Shown here one piece after another: positions 33,601-42,766 of a stretch of DNA of 64,000 nt. A program made the position numbers and the translations under genes. The DNA is from Polaribacter marinaquae (lineage in GTDB: Bacteria > Bacteroidota > Bacteroidia > Flavobacteriales > Flavobacteriaceae): contig NZ_CP150496.1 in the NCBI RefSeq assembly GCF_038019025.1, positions 2,558,001 to 2,622,000 on the forward strand, in the 5' to 3' direction. The notes beneath the pieces were generated by a model. It saw only the letters and a list, made by a program, of their open reading frames with translations, made no database searches and had not been told where the DNA came from. Within the stretch, counting starts at the first letter, position 1, and every line of letters starts with the position of its first letter.

Positions 33601-35655
33601 CACATTGCGTTGGTGTATAATAACTTTAACATAAATGAAGTTTTTAATTATTTGAATCCGGAAGATGAAATAGCAAACGGTGTTTTAAATGGCGATTTTG
33701 TACTTGTAGAACCTTTTACAAATACAGGTGTTATTGCAGATGTTTCGGTTTCTAATTTTAAAGTTTTAAATACCAATTTGGGTAAATTATCTATGGATGC
33801 AAAATCTTTAGGAAATAATAAATATAATTTTAATACCTATTTAAAAGAAGGTGACGTCGATTTAGATCTAAAAGGAGATTACTTTGTAAATAATAATATT
33901 GCAAATTTAAACCTAGATTTAGACATAAATCAGTTTAAAATGAATGCTCTTAAAACTCTTTCTTTAGGAGAAATAAAAGAAACTAGCGGAAGTTTTTCTG
34001 GCGATTTTAAAGTTACTGGTACAACAAGCAAACCTAAATACAATGGTAGTTTAACGTTTGATAATGCTGTTTTTAATATCACAAAGTTAAATACAAAATT
34101 TACGTTAAAAGAAGAGCAATTAACTGTAGATAATTCGGGTATTTCGATGGCTAATTTTACAGTTTTGGATGCTAAAAATAATGCATTAACGCTTTCTGGA
34201 GACATTAAAACCGAAAGTTTTATAAATCCAGAATTCGATTTAAAATTAAAAGCAGAAAACTTTAGAATTTTAAACGCAACACAAAAAGACAATCCAGATT
34301 TGTATGGTAAAGTTACTTTTAACACCAATGCAACATTAACTGGTGATTTACAAATACCAAAAGTAAATGCCAACTTTACACTTGGTAAAGATACAGATGT
34401 AACTTATGTAATGCCATCTACGTATGCAAATGTAGAAGAAAGAGATGGTGTTGTGGCTTTTGTAAATCGAAAAAATCCGGATGCTATTTTAACGCAAACA
34501 GAAGAACAATCTGCAGTAATTAGCGGGTTTGATATTTCTTCTCAATTAAAAATTAACAAAGAAGCTGTAGTTACCATTATTATAAACGAAGATACTGGCG
34601 ATAATTTTAAAGTTTCTGGAGAAGGAGATTTTCTTTTTACAATGGTGCCAAATGGTAGAATTACGTTTACTGGAGCATATCAAGTAGCTAGCGGGCATTA
34701 CGAACTAACATTATACAATTTAGTTAATAGAAAATTTTTGCTTGCACCTGGCGGAAGAGTTACTTGGTCTGGTGATCCTTTTGATGCAAAATTAGATGTA
34801 AGTGCCATTTATAAATTAGAAACGTCTGCATCTTCTTTAATGGCGGCACAAATTTCAAATGAAGATGTATCAGTACAAAATAAGTACAAACAAGTATTAC
34901 CTTTTCAGGTATATTTAAATATTGATGGCGAATTATTACAGCCAAAAATATCTTTTGATTTAAGCATGCCAGAAGAAGAACAAGGTGCCATTGGTGGACA
35001 AGTTTATGTTAGAGTTCAGCAAATTAAGCAGCAAGAAGAAGAATTGAACAAACAAGTTTTTTCGTTATTAGTACTTAATAGATTTTATCCTGATGCTGGT
35101 AGCGATGGTAGTTTTGGTGGTTTTGCATCCATAGCAAGAAACAATTTAAACGATGCAGTTTCAGAACAATTAAATACTTTTTCTGATAAACTTTTGGGTA
35201 AATCTGGGATAGAATTAGATTTCGGTTTAAACAGTTTTACAGATTATCAAGGTGATGCACCAACAGACAGAACGCAACTAGATGTTGCTGCACAAAAACA
35301 ACTGTTTAACGAAAGGTTAACCGTTAGAGTTGGTAGCGAAATTGATATACAAGGAAGTAGCACAACCGGAGAGCAAACTCCGTTAATTGGTAATGTTAGT
35401 TTAGAATATAAAATAACAGAAGATGGCAGATATCGTTTAAAAGGATTTAGAAAAAGTGAATTCGAAAATGTGATCGATGGTCAAACTATTGTTAGCGGAA
35501 TTGGGTTGATTTTCACACAAGAATTCAATGAATTTCAAGAATTATGGAAAGCTCTTTTAGGTTCAAATTCAGACAAGAATACATCAGAAAAAAAGCCAAA
35601 AGAAGAAGAGAATCAACCAAAATCAGCTAAAAAATCTGTTAATAAAAAGAATTAA
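30622..35655 (+). CDS. tamB: TamB-like translocation and assembly protein
   Basis: A 1677-residue protein with one N-terminal membrane anchor (about 15-38), a very long beta-strand-rich body of AsmA/TamB type, and a C-terminal TamB domain (about 1240-1640; FTGAYQVASGHYELTLYN is typical). TamB proteins bridge inner and outer membranes, helping insertion of outer-membrane proteins or lipid transport. The last 25 residues are Lys/Glu-rich. Its stop is 3 bp before the tamL start, so the two form an operon. It marks the border between core genome and cassette array. Confidence 0.9.
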   Translation: MSKRKKTKKKYRFVRRTLRVLIAVLFFFLFLVLFIRSSWGQNLIVQKAVNYVSNKTNTKVAINKLFITFDGDIQLNGLFLEDKKGDTLIYSKSLEANVPLFAMISGKSIGVDNLEWNGVRANILRKDTLNNYNFQFLIDAFASENTAEVAKDTATNPVDIVLGTLNFKNINVNFKDDVLGIDSKFKIGSLAADIDKVDVNSMHFDVHEVGLKNSEISYIQKPPSIVLPATEVILPTITADKISINNTKAFYQSKIDNLSANVTITDFYSEIPSADLKKNSFDINTIQLHKSEILLALNSKDNQKVNNNTPVTFSWPAIDLKIDEIDFSENKVQSAVNNQKPSLNVFNPEALFIDNLNLKAKEIKLKDKQAELEIERFNFKEKSGLNLSKFQLTIKATDTKTSISDLKIAVNQNKISGNLQANYTSLSKLVSSPETTNLQINLPSFNVWLKEVFRFQPQLKENEYLSKLSAKAFQGKLFLDGNLNDLKIENTSVNWGNATNVSLNGSVKNATNPDKLQLNLPNFKAETKRADLLQIVNEKELNLKLPEEILITGNVNGSLKNSKIDASINTSQGNAFVEGNLSNDTNISYNVKASITDYDLGELLQNENFGALSLSLQSNGTGENLNNLDAKLETNISKFQLQEYVIKDLSLEGNFKDGVGVISSNYKDDNLNLNLNGSIILDSVATQANVDLNVIGADLQALGLLNRNVKTGMDVSVDFKGNIDSYNIKSTIKNGVVVYDNNTYLLGAVNAEAFINKDTTAVKINNKMLNVNLQSNTDPETFSKGLQRHVLSYFYRDDKVSDTIKNPINLKLEAKISQTSFIKDVFLVNLKDIDTIDIALDFKEQERLLKANVSAPFINYSGNKLDSLSFSMDTDKESFNFNLGFKNIKAGPVDVPKTVITGNQTNNELALNFLGFHKGEKLMNVNTKITGNRDRLKFTVNKDSLILNKSKWSIPEENEIVLENNNLTFSNFRINKENQSIEITNNLKNIQKKHIALVYNNFNINEVFNYLNPEDEIANGVLNGDFVLVEPFTNTGVIADVSVSNFKVLNTNLGKLSMDAKSLGNNKYNFNTYLKEGDVDLDLKGDYFVNNNIANLNLDLDINQFKMNALKTLSLGEIKETSGSFSGDFKVTGTTSKPKYNGSLTFDNAVFNITKLNTKFTLKEEQLTVDNSGISMANFTVLDAKNNALTLSGDIKTESFINPEFDLKLKAENFRILNATQKDNPDLYGKVTFNTNATLTGDLQIPKVNANFTLGKDTDVTYVMPSTYANVEERDGVVAFVNRKNPDAILTQTEEQSAVISGFDISSQLKINKEAVVTIIINEDTGDNFKVSGEGDFLFTMVPNGRITFTGAYQVASGHYELTLYNLVNRKFLLAPGGRVTWSGDPFDAKLDVSAIYKLETSASSLMAAQISNEDVSVQNKYKQVLPFQVYLNIDGELLQPKISFDLSMPEEEQGAIGGQVYVRVQQIKQQEEELNKQVFSLLVLNRFYPDAGSDGSFGGFASIARNNLNDAVSEQLNTFSDKLLGKSGIELDFGLNSFTDYQGDAPTDRTQLDVAAQKQLFNERLTVRVGSEIDIQGSSTTGEQTPLIGNVSLEYKITEDGRYRLKGFRKSEFENVIDGQTIVSGIGLIFTQEFNEFQELWKALLGSNSDKNTSEKKPKEEENQPKSAKKSVNKKN

Positions 35656-35658
35656 ACT

Positions 35659-37959
35659 TTGAATAAAATTGTTAAACACTTATTAATTGCAGTACTTTTT
35701 GGTACATTTTTATATTCTTGTAGTATTCAAAAATACATACCCGAAGACGAGCGTTTATACACTGGTGCAAAAATTGAAATGGATGTAGATTCTGCGGTAG
35801 ATAATGCAACCAATTTAAAAGTAGATTTAAATACAGTGCTAAGACCAGAACCAAATTCTAAGTTTTTAGGTGCTTATTTAGGCTTGTACTATTATTACAA
35901 AAATCAAAAAGAGAATCCTAACTTTTTAAATAAATGGTTGTTTAAAAGATTTGGTGAAGAACCCGTTTACCAAAGTGATGTAAATGAATTAGAAGTTACA
36001 GAAATACTAAAAAACAGATTAGAAAATCATGGCTTTTTCTATAGCAGAGCAACTTCTTTTTTTGATGAACAAGATAAAAAAGCAAGCGTAGTTTATAGGT
36101 TAAAAGTACCTGCGCCTTATAAAATGGCGAGTTATCAAATAGATAGTATAGAAAGTCCTATTTACCAAGAAATAAAAGAATTAACCAAAAAATCTCCATT
36201 TCCAGAAAACATGCGTTTCGATTTAGCGAATTTAAAATTAGAGAGACAACGTTTAGATACCGAATTAAAGCAAAGAGGTTATTATAATTTTAATCCTAGT
36301 TTTTTAATTTTTGAAGCAGACACAAATCAATATAAAAATAAAAGATTCGATTTGTTTTTAAAATTGAAGGCAAAAGTGCCTCAGAAAGCTACAATTCCGT
36401 ATCAAGTAAAAAAGATAAATATTTACCCAAATTTTAATTTAAAAGATTCTACAAACGTAAAAGAAACCAGGTTCGATAATAAAAGTTATTTTCAAGATTC
36501 TGTGTTTTTTAAACCAAAATATTTAGATGATTTTATTACAATTAAAGAAGACGAAAACTACAATCCGTTAACATCTAAAAATACAGCAAGACGCTTGTCT
36601 TCTATTGGTGCTTACAAATATGTAAACATTCAGTATAAAGAATTAGAAAGTTTAGAAACAGATAGTTTAGGTGTTTTAGAAGCCAATATATTTTTATCGC
36701 CGTTAACAAAAAGAGCTATTAGGGCAGAATTACAAGCGGTTACAAAGTCTAATAATTTTGCAGGCCCAGAATTGTCTTTAACTTACAGCAATAGAAACCT
36801 TTTTAAAGGTGGCGAAACACTAAATATAAGCACAAATTTTGGTTATGAAACACAAGTTTCTAGTGGCGAAAATTCTGGTTTAAGTAGTTTAGAATTAGGT
36901 TTAAAAACCGAATTAATTTTTCCGAGAGTTATTGCTCCTTTTTCTATTGATGAAGATTTTTTTGAATATTCTGTACCTAAAACAAAAACGAGTTTAGGTG
37001 TAACATATTTAAATAGAAGTAAGTTGTATACACTACTGTCTGGTAGTGCGCTTTTTGGTTATGTTTGGAATGCAAATAAATATATTACTTACGAGTTAAA
37101 CCCTATTTCGGTAAATTATACAAGATTATCAAACACTACAGAAGAGTTTCAGCAAATATTAGAAGACAACTCTTTTCTAGAACAAAGTTTTGAGCAACAA
37201 TTTATAAGCGGATTAACATTTTCGTTTACTTATAATGAAATGTTGAATAATGCTAAAACTCATCAATTTTATTTAAATTCTACATTAGATATAGCAGGGA
37301 ATTCTATAAGTTTATTAGCAAAAGAAAATGAAACAAATGGTACTAAAGAATTTTTAGGTTTGCAATATGCACAATATGCAAAAGCAGATTTTGATGCAAG
37401 ATATCATTATAATTTTGGTGCAAATAAAAATCAAACCATTGCAGCGAGATTGTTTGCTGGTTATGGTTATGCATATGGTAATTCTGATGTTGTTCCGTTT
37501 GTAAAACAATATTATGCTGGTGGCCCATATAGTGTTAGAGCATTTAATATTCGATCTTTAGGGCCAGGAACTTACAATGGAAATGATGTTGCAGATAACA
37601 CAGATACAACAAGTAATTTTTTTGATAAAACTGGTAATATTCGTTTAGAAGCAAATCTAGAATATCGTTTCCCAATCTTTTCGTTTTTTAAAGGAGCGGT
37701 TTTTGCTGATGCTGGAAATGTATGGAATTCTAAAGCAAATCCAGATTTTGGCACTGCAGGTAAAGATAAGTTTACATCAAATTTTATAAACGAATTAGGA
37801 ATCGGAGCAGGTGTTGGTGTTCGTGTAGATGTGCAAGGTTTTGTAATTCGTTTCGATTTGGCTGCACCATTTCATGATCCGGCGTTACAAGAAGGCAAGC
37901 GTTGGGATTTTAGAGTAGACGAACCTGTATTTAATTTTGCAATTGGTTATTCTTTTTAA
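35659..37959 (+). CDS. tamL: TamL, Omp85-family outer-membrane lipoprotein
   Basis: A 766-residue Omp85 protein that is also a lipoprotein (lipobox LYSC, Cys21), as typical for the Bacteroidota counterpart of TamA. POTRA-like domains occupy about 30-350 and the beta-barrel the rest, including YYAGGPYSVRAFNIRSLGPG and a terminal ending in Phe. The start is a TTG at 35659 with no better ATG nearby. Coupled to tamB. It ends 6 bp before the convergent regulator gene. Confidence 0.9.
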   Translation: MNKIVKHLLIAVLFGTFLYSCSIQKYIPEDERLYTGAKIEMDVDSAVDNATNLKVDLNTVLRPEPNSKFLGAYLGLYYYYKNQKENPNFLNKWLFKRFGEEPVYQSDVNELEVTEILKNRLENHGFFYSRATSFFDEQDKKASVVYRLKVPAPYKMASYQIDSIESPIYQEIKELTKKSPFPENMRFDLANLKLERQRLDTELKQRGYYNFNPSFLIFEADTNQYKNKRFDLFLKLKAKVPQKATIPYQVKKINIYPNFNLKDSTNVKETRFDNKSYFQDSVFFKPKYLDDFITIKEDENYNPLTSKNTARRLSSIGAYKYVNIQYKELESLETDSLGVLEANIFLSPLTKRAIRAELQAVTKSNNFAGPELSLTYSNRNLFKGGETLNISTNFGYETQVSSGENSGLSSLELGLKTELIFPRVIAPFSIDEDFFEYSVPKTKTSLGVTYLNRSKLYTLLSGSALFGYVWNANKYITYELNPISVNYTRLSNTTEEFQQILEDNSFLEQSFEQQFISGLTFSFTYNEMLNNAKTHQFYLNSTLDIAGNSISLLAKENETNGTKEFLGLQYAQYAKADFDARYHYNFGANKNQTIAARLFAGYGYAYGNSDVVPFVKQYYAGGPYSVRAFNIRSLGPGTYNGNDVADNTDTTSNFFDKTGNIRLEANLEYRFPIFSFFKGAVFADAGNVWNSKANPDFGTAGKDKFTSNFINELGIGAGVGVRVDVQGFVIRFDLAAPFHDPALQEGKRWDFRVDEPVFNFAIGYSF

Positions 37960-37965
37960 AAAGTA

Positions 37966-38652
37966 TTAAAAACCAGTAACCATTTTTTCTAAGGCTATTT
38001 TGTCTAAAATTTTAATGTTTTTACCTTTAAATTCGATAACGTTTTTCTTCTTAAGATCAGAAAGTAATCGAATTGCAGATTCTGTTGCTGTACCAATAAT
38101 ATTTGCAATATCTTCTCTGGAAAGCTGAATGTTAATATTACCGTCTGCATTTATACCAAATTTAGTTTCTAAGTGCAAAAGAGTTTCTGCTAAACGTTGT
38201 TTTACTGTTTTTTGAGCCATATCTACAATTAAATTGTCTGCTGTTTTTAAAGAATTGGCCATATCTTTTAAAACACTCATTGTAAAATTATTGTTTTTCT
38301 CTAAATCTCTAATAATTTCATCTTTCGGAATAAAACAAATTTCCATATCATTTAAAGCCACAGCTTTTAGGTTCGAAACTTCTTCAGAAATTAAACTGCG
38401 TTCACCTAATAAATCACCTTTTTGCACCAAGTTAACAATTTGATTTCTACCGTTATCGCTCATTTTAGAAACTTTGCAAACACCATCTTTAATGCAAAAA
38501 ACACCATTGATGTGTTCTCCTTCATCAAAAAGAATTTCGCCTTTTTTTATAATTTTAGAAGTTTTGCAATTAGACATTCTTAACAATTCTTCTTTAGAAA
38601 GATGTTTTAAAGAATTAAACTGTCGAACAATACATTGTTCACATTTGCTCAT
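37966..38652 (-). CDS. Crp/Fnr-family regulator, probable Fnr-type oxygen sensor
   Basis: A 228-residue Crp/Fnr protein. The effector domain covers 20-140 and the C-terminal winged helix has LSREDIANIIGTATESAIRLLSDL at about 168-191. Cysteines C4, C7 and C29 at the N-terminus, with C53 or C59, could bind an iron-sulfur cluster as in Fnr; this is inferred. It is divergent from the cbb3 oxidase locus, and an Fnr-type box lies in the shared intergenic region. Control of microaerobic respiration is the likely job. Confidence 0.85.
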   Translation of the reverse strand: MSKCEQCIVRQFNSLKHLSKEELLRMSNCKTSKIIKKGEILFDEGEHINGVFCIKDGVCKVSKMSDNGRNQIVNLVQKGDLLGERSLISEEVSNLKAVALNDMEICFIPKDEIIRDLEKNNNFTMSVLKDMANSLKTADNLIVDMAQKTVKQRLAETLLHLETKFGINADGNINIQLSREDIANIIGTATESAIRLLSDLKKKNVIEFKGKNIKILDKIALEKMVTGF

Positions 38653-38691
38653 GTTAAAAATGTTTTAGGTAAAATCAAAAATAGTAAAAAC

Positions 38692-38705
38692 CTGATAAAT
38701 ATCAT
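38692..38705. promoter_or_regulatory. Fnr-type operator between the regulator and ccoI
   Basis: CTGATAAATATCAT matches the Fnr/FixK core TGAT-N4-ATCA with perfect inner symmetry. It lies 40 bp from the regulator start and 51 bp from the ccoI start. It continues ATTTTAA, as does the second site at 42513. Confidence 0.65.
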
Positions 38706-38755
38706 ATTTTAAAAGACACTCTTATTAGAAATTTGCAATAGGCAAAAGAGTAAAT

Positions 38756-41131
38756 ATGAATTCTACACAATGTTATCACTGTGGCGATTCTTGTAATGAC
38801 AGTTTAATTACGTTTGATGATAAAAGTTTCTGTTGTAACGGTTGTAAAACTGTTTATGAGATTTTTTCTGAAAACGATTTAACGTGTTATTATAATTTTC
38901 AAGACAATCCGGGGGCAATACCTTCAGAAATTAAAGGCAAATACGATTTTTTAGATTCTAAAGAAATCGCAGCAAAATTATTAGATTTTTCTGATGGTGA
39001 TATAGAAATCGTATCACTTTACATACCACACATTCATTGTAGTTCTTGTATTTGGGTTCTAGAAAATCTACATAAATTAAACGAACATGTTAGTGCGTCT
39101 CAAGTAGATTTTCCTAAGAAAAAAGTGAGAGTTACTTATAACTCTGCTAAAACAACAATTAAAGAAATTGTACTGTTATTAAGTGCAATTGGTTACGAGC
39201 CTTACATTAGTTTAGAAGATTATGAAAGCGGAAAAAAAGCAGTTGATAGAAGTTTAATTTACAAACTTGGTATTGCGGGTTTTGCATTCGGAAACGTAAT
39301 GTTTTTATCTTTTCCAGAGTATTTCGAAGTCGATGGTTTTTGGATAGAAAAGTATAAGAACATTTTTAGATGGTTGATGTTTTTCTTTTCGTTACCCGTA
39401 GTTTTTTATGCAGGTAAGGATTATTTTATTTCTGCTTATAAAGGTTTGCGATCTAAAATATTAAATATTGATGTGCCGATAGCATTGGGTATTTCGGTGT
39501 TATTTATTAGAAGTTCTGTAGAAATAATTTTCGATTTAGGAACCGGTTTTTTTGATAGTTTAACCGGCTTGGTTTTCTTTTTATTACTAGGTAAATTTTT
39601 TCAGCAAAAAACTTACAATTTCTTGTCTTTTGAGCGTGATTACAAATCGTATTTTCCTATTGCGGTCACAAAAATAACTAAGGATAATCAAGAAGAAACC
39701 GTACAGATTTATGATGTTGAAAAAGGTGATCGACTATTAATTAGAAATGAAGAATTGATACCTGTAGACGGAATTTTAATAAACGGAAATGCAGACATTG
39801 ATTATAGTTTTGTTACTGGAGAAGCAGAGGCGGTTTCAAAAAAATCTGGGGATAAACTTTTTGCAGGTGGTAAACAACTTTCTGGAAGCATAGAAATGGA
39901 AGTTTTAGCATCGGTTTCTCAAAGTTATTTAACTCAGTTATGGAGTAACGATGTTTTTCAAAAAGAGCCCAAGTCGCATTTTAAAACAATAACAGACAGA
40001 ATTAGTAAAAATTTTACAATTGCAGTTTTGGCAATTGCGTTTATAGCAACATTATTTTGGTTATTTATAGATGTCAACAAAGCATTAAACGTATTTACGG
40101 CAGTTTTAATAATTGCTTGTCCTTGTGCAATAGCATTAGCGGCGCCATTTACTTTAGGAAATATGTTGCGCATTTTTGGTAAACAAAAATTCTATTTAAA
40201 AAATGCCACTGTAATAGAGCAATTGGCAAAAATAGATACTATAATTTTTGATAAAACAGGTACATTAACAACGCACAAAGAAAATACAATTTCTTATGAT
40301 GGAACAGCACTAAATACTCTCGAAAAAAGAATTTTAAAAAGTGCTTTAAGATCTTCTAATCATCCGTTAAGTAGAACTTTATACAATACATTTTCTAAGT
40401 TAGATTCAGTACCAATTTCTAAGTACGATGAGTTTGTTGGTAAAGGAATTGTAGCAACTTATAATAACGAAATTTTAAAATTAGGATCTTCTAATTTCGT
40501 GCTAAATTCTAGTGAGTCTTCTAATTTAGATACAGCAATTTATATCAGTTTTAATGGCGTTTATAAAGGTAAATTTACTTTTAAAAATTCTTACAGAAAA
40601 GGAGTAAAAGGATTATTTAAATCTTTAAAAGATAAATTTAGTTTATCTGTGGTTTCTGGAGATAATGAAGGAGAGAAATTGTACTTAGAACAAAATCTAC
40701 CAAGAGAAACCACGCTTTTATTCAACCAAAAGCCAGAAGATAAATTAAATGTAATAGCACAACTTCAAAAAGAAAACAAAAAAGTGGCTATGATTGGCGA
40801 TGGTTTAAATGATGCTGGCGCTTTGGCACAGAGTGATGTAGGTATTGCTTTATCAGAAAATATCAATGTTTTTTCACCTGCTTGCGACGGAATTTTAGAT
40901 GCATCAAAATTCTCTAAAATAGCAACGTTTATTAACGCATCTAAAAAGGCTATTAAAATTATAAAGTATAGCTTTTTACTGTCTTTATGTTACAATTTAA
41001 TTGGTTTGGGTTTTGCAATTACAGGTAATTTGATGCCCGTTATTGCAGCTATTTTAATGCCTTTAAGTTCTATTAGTATCGTAATCTTTACAACAATTTC
41101 TACCAATATTTTGGGTAAAAAAATAAAATAA
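38756..41131 (+). CDS. ccoI: Copper-transporting P-type ATPase for cbb3 oxidase assembly
   Basis: A 791-residue P1B-type ATPase. The N-terminal 60 residues carry extra cysteines (CYHCGDSC, CCNGCKTV), followed by an HMA domain (HCSSCIW). The membrane metal site is CPCA (ACPCAIAL), the phosphorylation site DKTGTLT, and the hinge GDGLNDAGAL. In this gene setting it is the FixI/CcoI pump that supplies copper for the CuB centre of the cbb3 oxidase. It is first in the locus, followed after 1 bp by hemN. Confidence 0.92.
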   Translation: MNSTQCYHCGDSCNDSLITFDDKSFCCNGCKTVYEIFSENDLTCYYNFQDNPGAIPSEIKGKYDFLDSKEIAAKLLDFSDGDIEIVSLYIPHIHCSSCIWVLENLHKLNEHVSASQVDFPKKKVRVTYNSAKTTIKEIVLLLSAIGYEPYISLEDYESGKKAVDRSLIYKLGIAGFAFGNVMFLSFPEYFEVDGFWIEKYKNIFRWLMFFFSLPVVFYAGKDYFISAYKGLRSKILNIDVPIALGISVLFIRSSVEIIFDLGTGFFDSLTGLVFFLLLGKFFQQKTYNFLSFERDYKSYFPIAVTKITKDNQEETVQIYDVEKGDRLLIRNEELIPVDGILINGNADIDYSFVTGEAEAVSKKSGDKLFAGGKQLSGSIEMEVLASVSQSYLTQLWSNDVFQKEPKSHFKTITDRISKNFTIAVLAIAFIATLFWLFIDVNKALNVFTAVLIIACPCAIALAAPFTLGNMLRIFGKQKFYLKNATVIEQLAKIDTIIFDKTGTLTTHKENTISYDGTALNTLEKRILKSALRSSNHPLSRTLYNTFSKLDSVPISKYDEFVGKGIVATYNNEILKLGSSNFVLNSSESSNLDTAIYISFNGVYKGKFTFKNSYRKGVKGLFKSLKDKFSLSVVSGDNEGEKLYLEQNLPRETTLLFNQKPEDKLNVIAQLQKENKKVAMIGDGLNDAGALAQSDVGIALSENINVFSPACDGILDASKFSKIATFINASKKAIKIIKYSFLLSLCYNLIGLGFAITGNLMPVIAAILMPLSSISIVIFTTISTNILGKKIK

Positions 41132-41132
41132 T

Positions 41133-42497
41133 ATGCAAAATTCTTTAATTCAGAAATATAATATTCCAGGTCCTAGGTACACAAGTTATCCAACAGTTCC
41201 TTTTTGGAACAAAGCCGGAATCGATAAAAATGTTTGGATAAATTCCTTTAAAGCTTCTTTTAAAGAAAGCAACACATCCGAAGGGATAAGTATTTACATT
41301 CATTTACCATTTTGTGAGAGTTTATGTACTTTTTGTGCGTGTCATAAGCACATTACGAAACGTCATGAAGTAGAAGAAGAATACATAGAAACTGTTTTAA
41401 AAGAATGGAAATTGTATGTTGCTTTGGTTGATGAAACGCCAATAATTAAAGAGTTGCATTTAGGTGGCGGAACACCAACTTTTTTTTCGAAAGAAAATTT
41501 AGAATATTTAATGAATGGAATTTTTTCGATTTCTAAAAAACATCAAAATGCAGAATTTAGTTTCGAAGGACATCCAAGTAACACAACCAAAGAGCAACTA
41601 CAAACTTTATATAATTGTGGTTTTAGAAGGGTAAGTTTTGGTGTGCAAGATTATAATGAAAAAGTACAGAAAGCAATTCATAGAATTCAGCCGTTTGTAG
41701 AGGTAGAAAAGGTTACAAATTGGTCTAGAGAAATAGGATATACATCTGTTAGTCACGATTTAATTTTCGGATTACCATTTCAAACTAAAGAAAATGTAAT
41801 CTACACAATTAATAAAACAAAAGAATTACAACCCGATAGAATTTCTTTTTACAGTTACGCACATGTACCTTGGGTAAAAGGAGTAGGGCAAAGAGGTTTT
41901 AATGAAAATGATTTGCCTGCAAACGAAGAAAAAAGAGAACTGTACGAAATAGGTAAAGAACTTTTTGCTGCTTTGGGCTATGTAGAAATTGGTATGGATC
42001 ATTTTGCTTTAAAAACAGATAGTTTATTTAAGGCAACAGAGCATAAAACTTTGCATAGAAACTTTATGGGCTATACGGCAAATAAAACTCAATTAATGGT
42101 TGGTTTAGGTATGTCTGCAATTTCAGATTCTTGGTATGCTTTTGCACAAAATGTAAAGACAGTAAAAGAATATCAGCAAATAGTAAACTCTGGTGAAATT
42201 CCTATTTTTAGAGGACACCTTTTATCTGAAGAAGATAGAATTATTAGAAAACATATTTTAAATATTATGTGTCATTTTTCTACTTCTTGGGAAGATGATA
42301 GCTTAAAAATTAAAAATATAGAAAACCATCTGACTTTACTAAAAGAAATGGAAAATGACGGTTTGGTTGTGATAAATAAAAATTCACTTTCTGTGCCAGA
42401 AGAAGCAAGACCTTTCGTTAGAAATATTTGTATGGCTTTTGATGTGCATCTGTTAAAAAACAAACCAAAAACACAATTATTTTCTATGACAATTTAA
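41133..42497 (+). CDS. hemN: Oxygen-independent coproporphyrinogen III oxidase
   Basis: A 454-residue radical-SAM enzyme with the cluster motif CESLCTFC (CxxxCxxC) near residue 62 and the HemN N-terminal segment PGPRYTSYPTVPFW. It makes protoporphyrinogen IX without oxygen, a step of haem synthesis needed under low oxygen. Placement directly after ccoI and before ccoS agrees with coordinated haem supply for the oxidase. Length is normal for HemN. Confidence 0.92.
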   Translation: MQNSLIQKYNIPGPRYTSYPTVPFWNKAGIDKNVWINSFKASFKESNTSEGISIYIHLPFCESLCTFCACHKHITKRHEVEEEYIETVLKEWKLYVALVDETPIIKELHLGGGTPTFFSKENLEYLMNGIFSISKKHQNAEFSFEGHPSNTTKEQLQTLYNCGFRRVSFGVQDYNEKVQKAIHRIQPFVEVEKVTNWSREIGYTSVSHDLIFGLPFQTKENVIYTINKTKELQPDRISFYSYAHVPWVKGVGQRGFNENDLPANEEKRELYEIGKELFAALGYVEIGMDHFALKTDSLFKATEHKTLHRNFMGYTANKTQLMVGLGMSAISDSWYAFAQNVKTVKEYQQIVNSGEIPIFRGHLLSEEDRIIRKHILNIMCHFSTSWEDDSLKIKNIENHLTLLKEMENDGLVVINKNSLSVPEEARPFVRNICMAFDVHLLKNKPKTQLFSMTI

Positions 42498-42512
42498 AGA
42501 TAAATTTTAAAC

Positions 42513-42526
42513 ATGACAAATGTCAT
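42513..42526. promoter_or_regulatory. Fnr-type operator upstream of ccoS-ccoNO
   Basis: ATGACAAATGTCAT is a perfect palindrome of Fnr/FixK type (TGAC-N4-GTCA) followed by ATTTTAAG, closely matching the box at 38692. It makes a longer start of the next gene inside the box unlikely. Confidence 0.6.
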
Positions 42527-42579
42527 ATTTTAAGAAATGTATCAATATTATTTTTGTTGTATCAATTATCAGGCAAGAT

Positions 42580-42756
42580 ATGAGCGTAATATATTTACTA
42601 CTTACACTAAGTATTTTAGTGGCATTAATATTTTTTATAGCATTTATTTATTCAGTTAAAAAAGGGCAATACGATGATTCGTATACACCATCTGTTCGCA
42701 TGCTTTTTGATGATGAGCTAATTATAAAAAAACAAGAAAAATCAACTTTAGACTAA
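42580..42756 (+). CDS. ccoS: CcoS, cbb3 oxidase assembly protein
   Basis: A 58-residue protein with one N-terminal membrane helix (SVIYLLLTLSILVALIFFIA) and a short acidic tail containing DDSYTPSVRMLFDDE, typical for CcoS/FixS. The start at 42580 is preferred to a frame extending to 42520, which would overlap the Fnr-type box. CcoS helps insert haem or copper into CcoN. It is 10 bp before ccoNO. Confidence 0.85.
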   Translation: MSVIYLLLTLSILVALIFFIAFIYSVKKGQYDDSYTPSVRMLFDDELIIKKQEKSTLD

Positions 42757-42766
42757 ATTTTAAATT

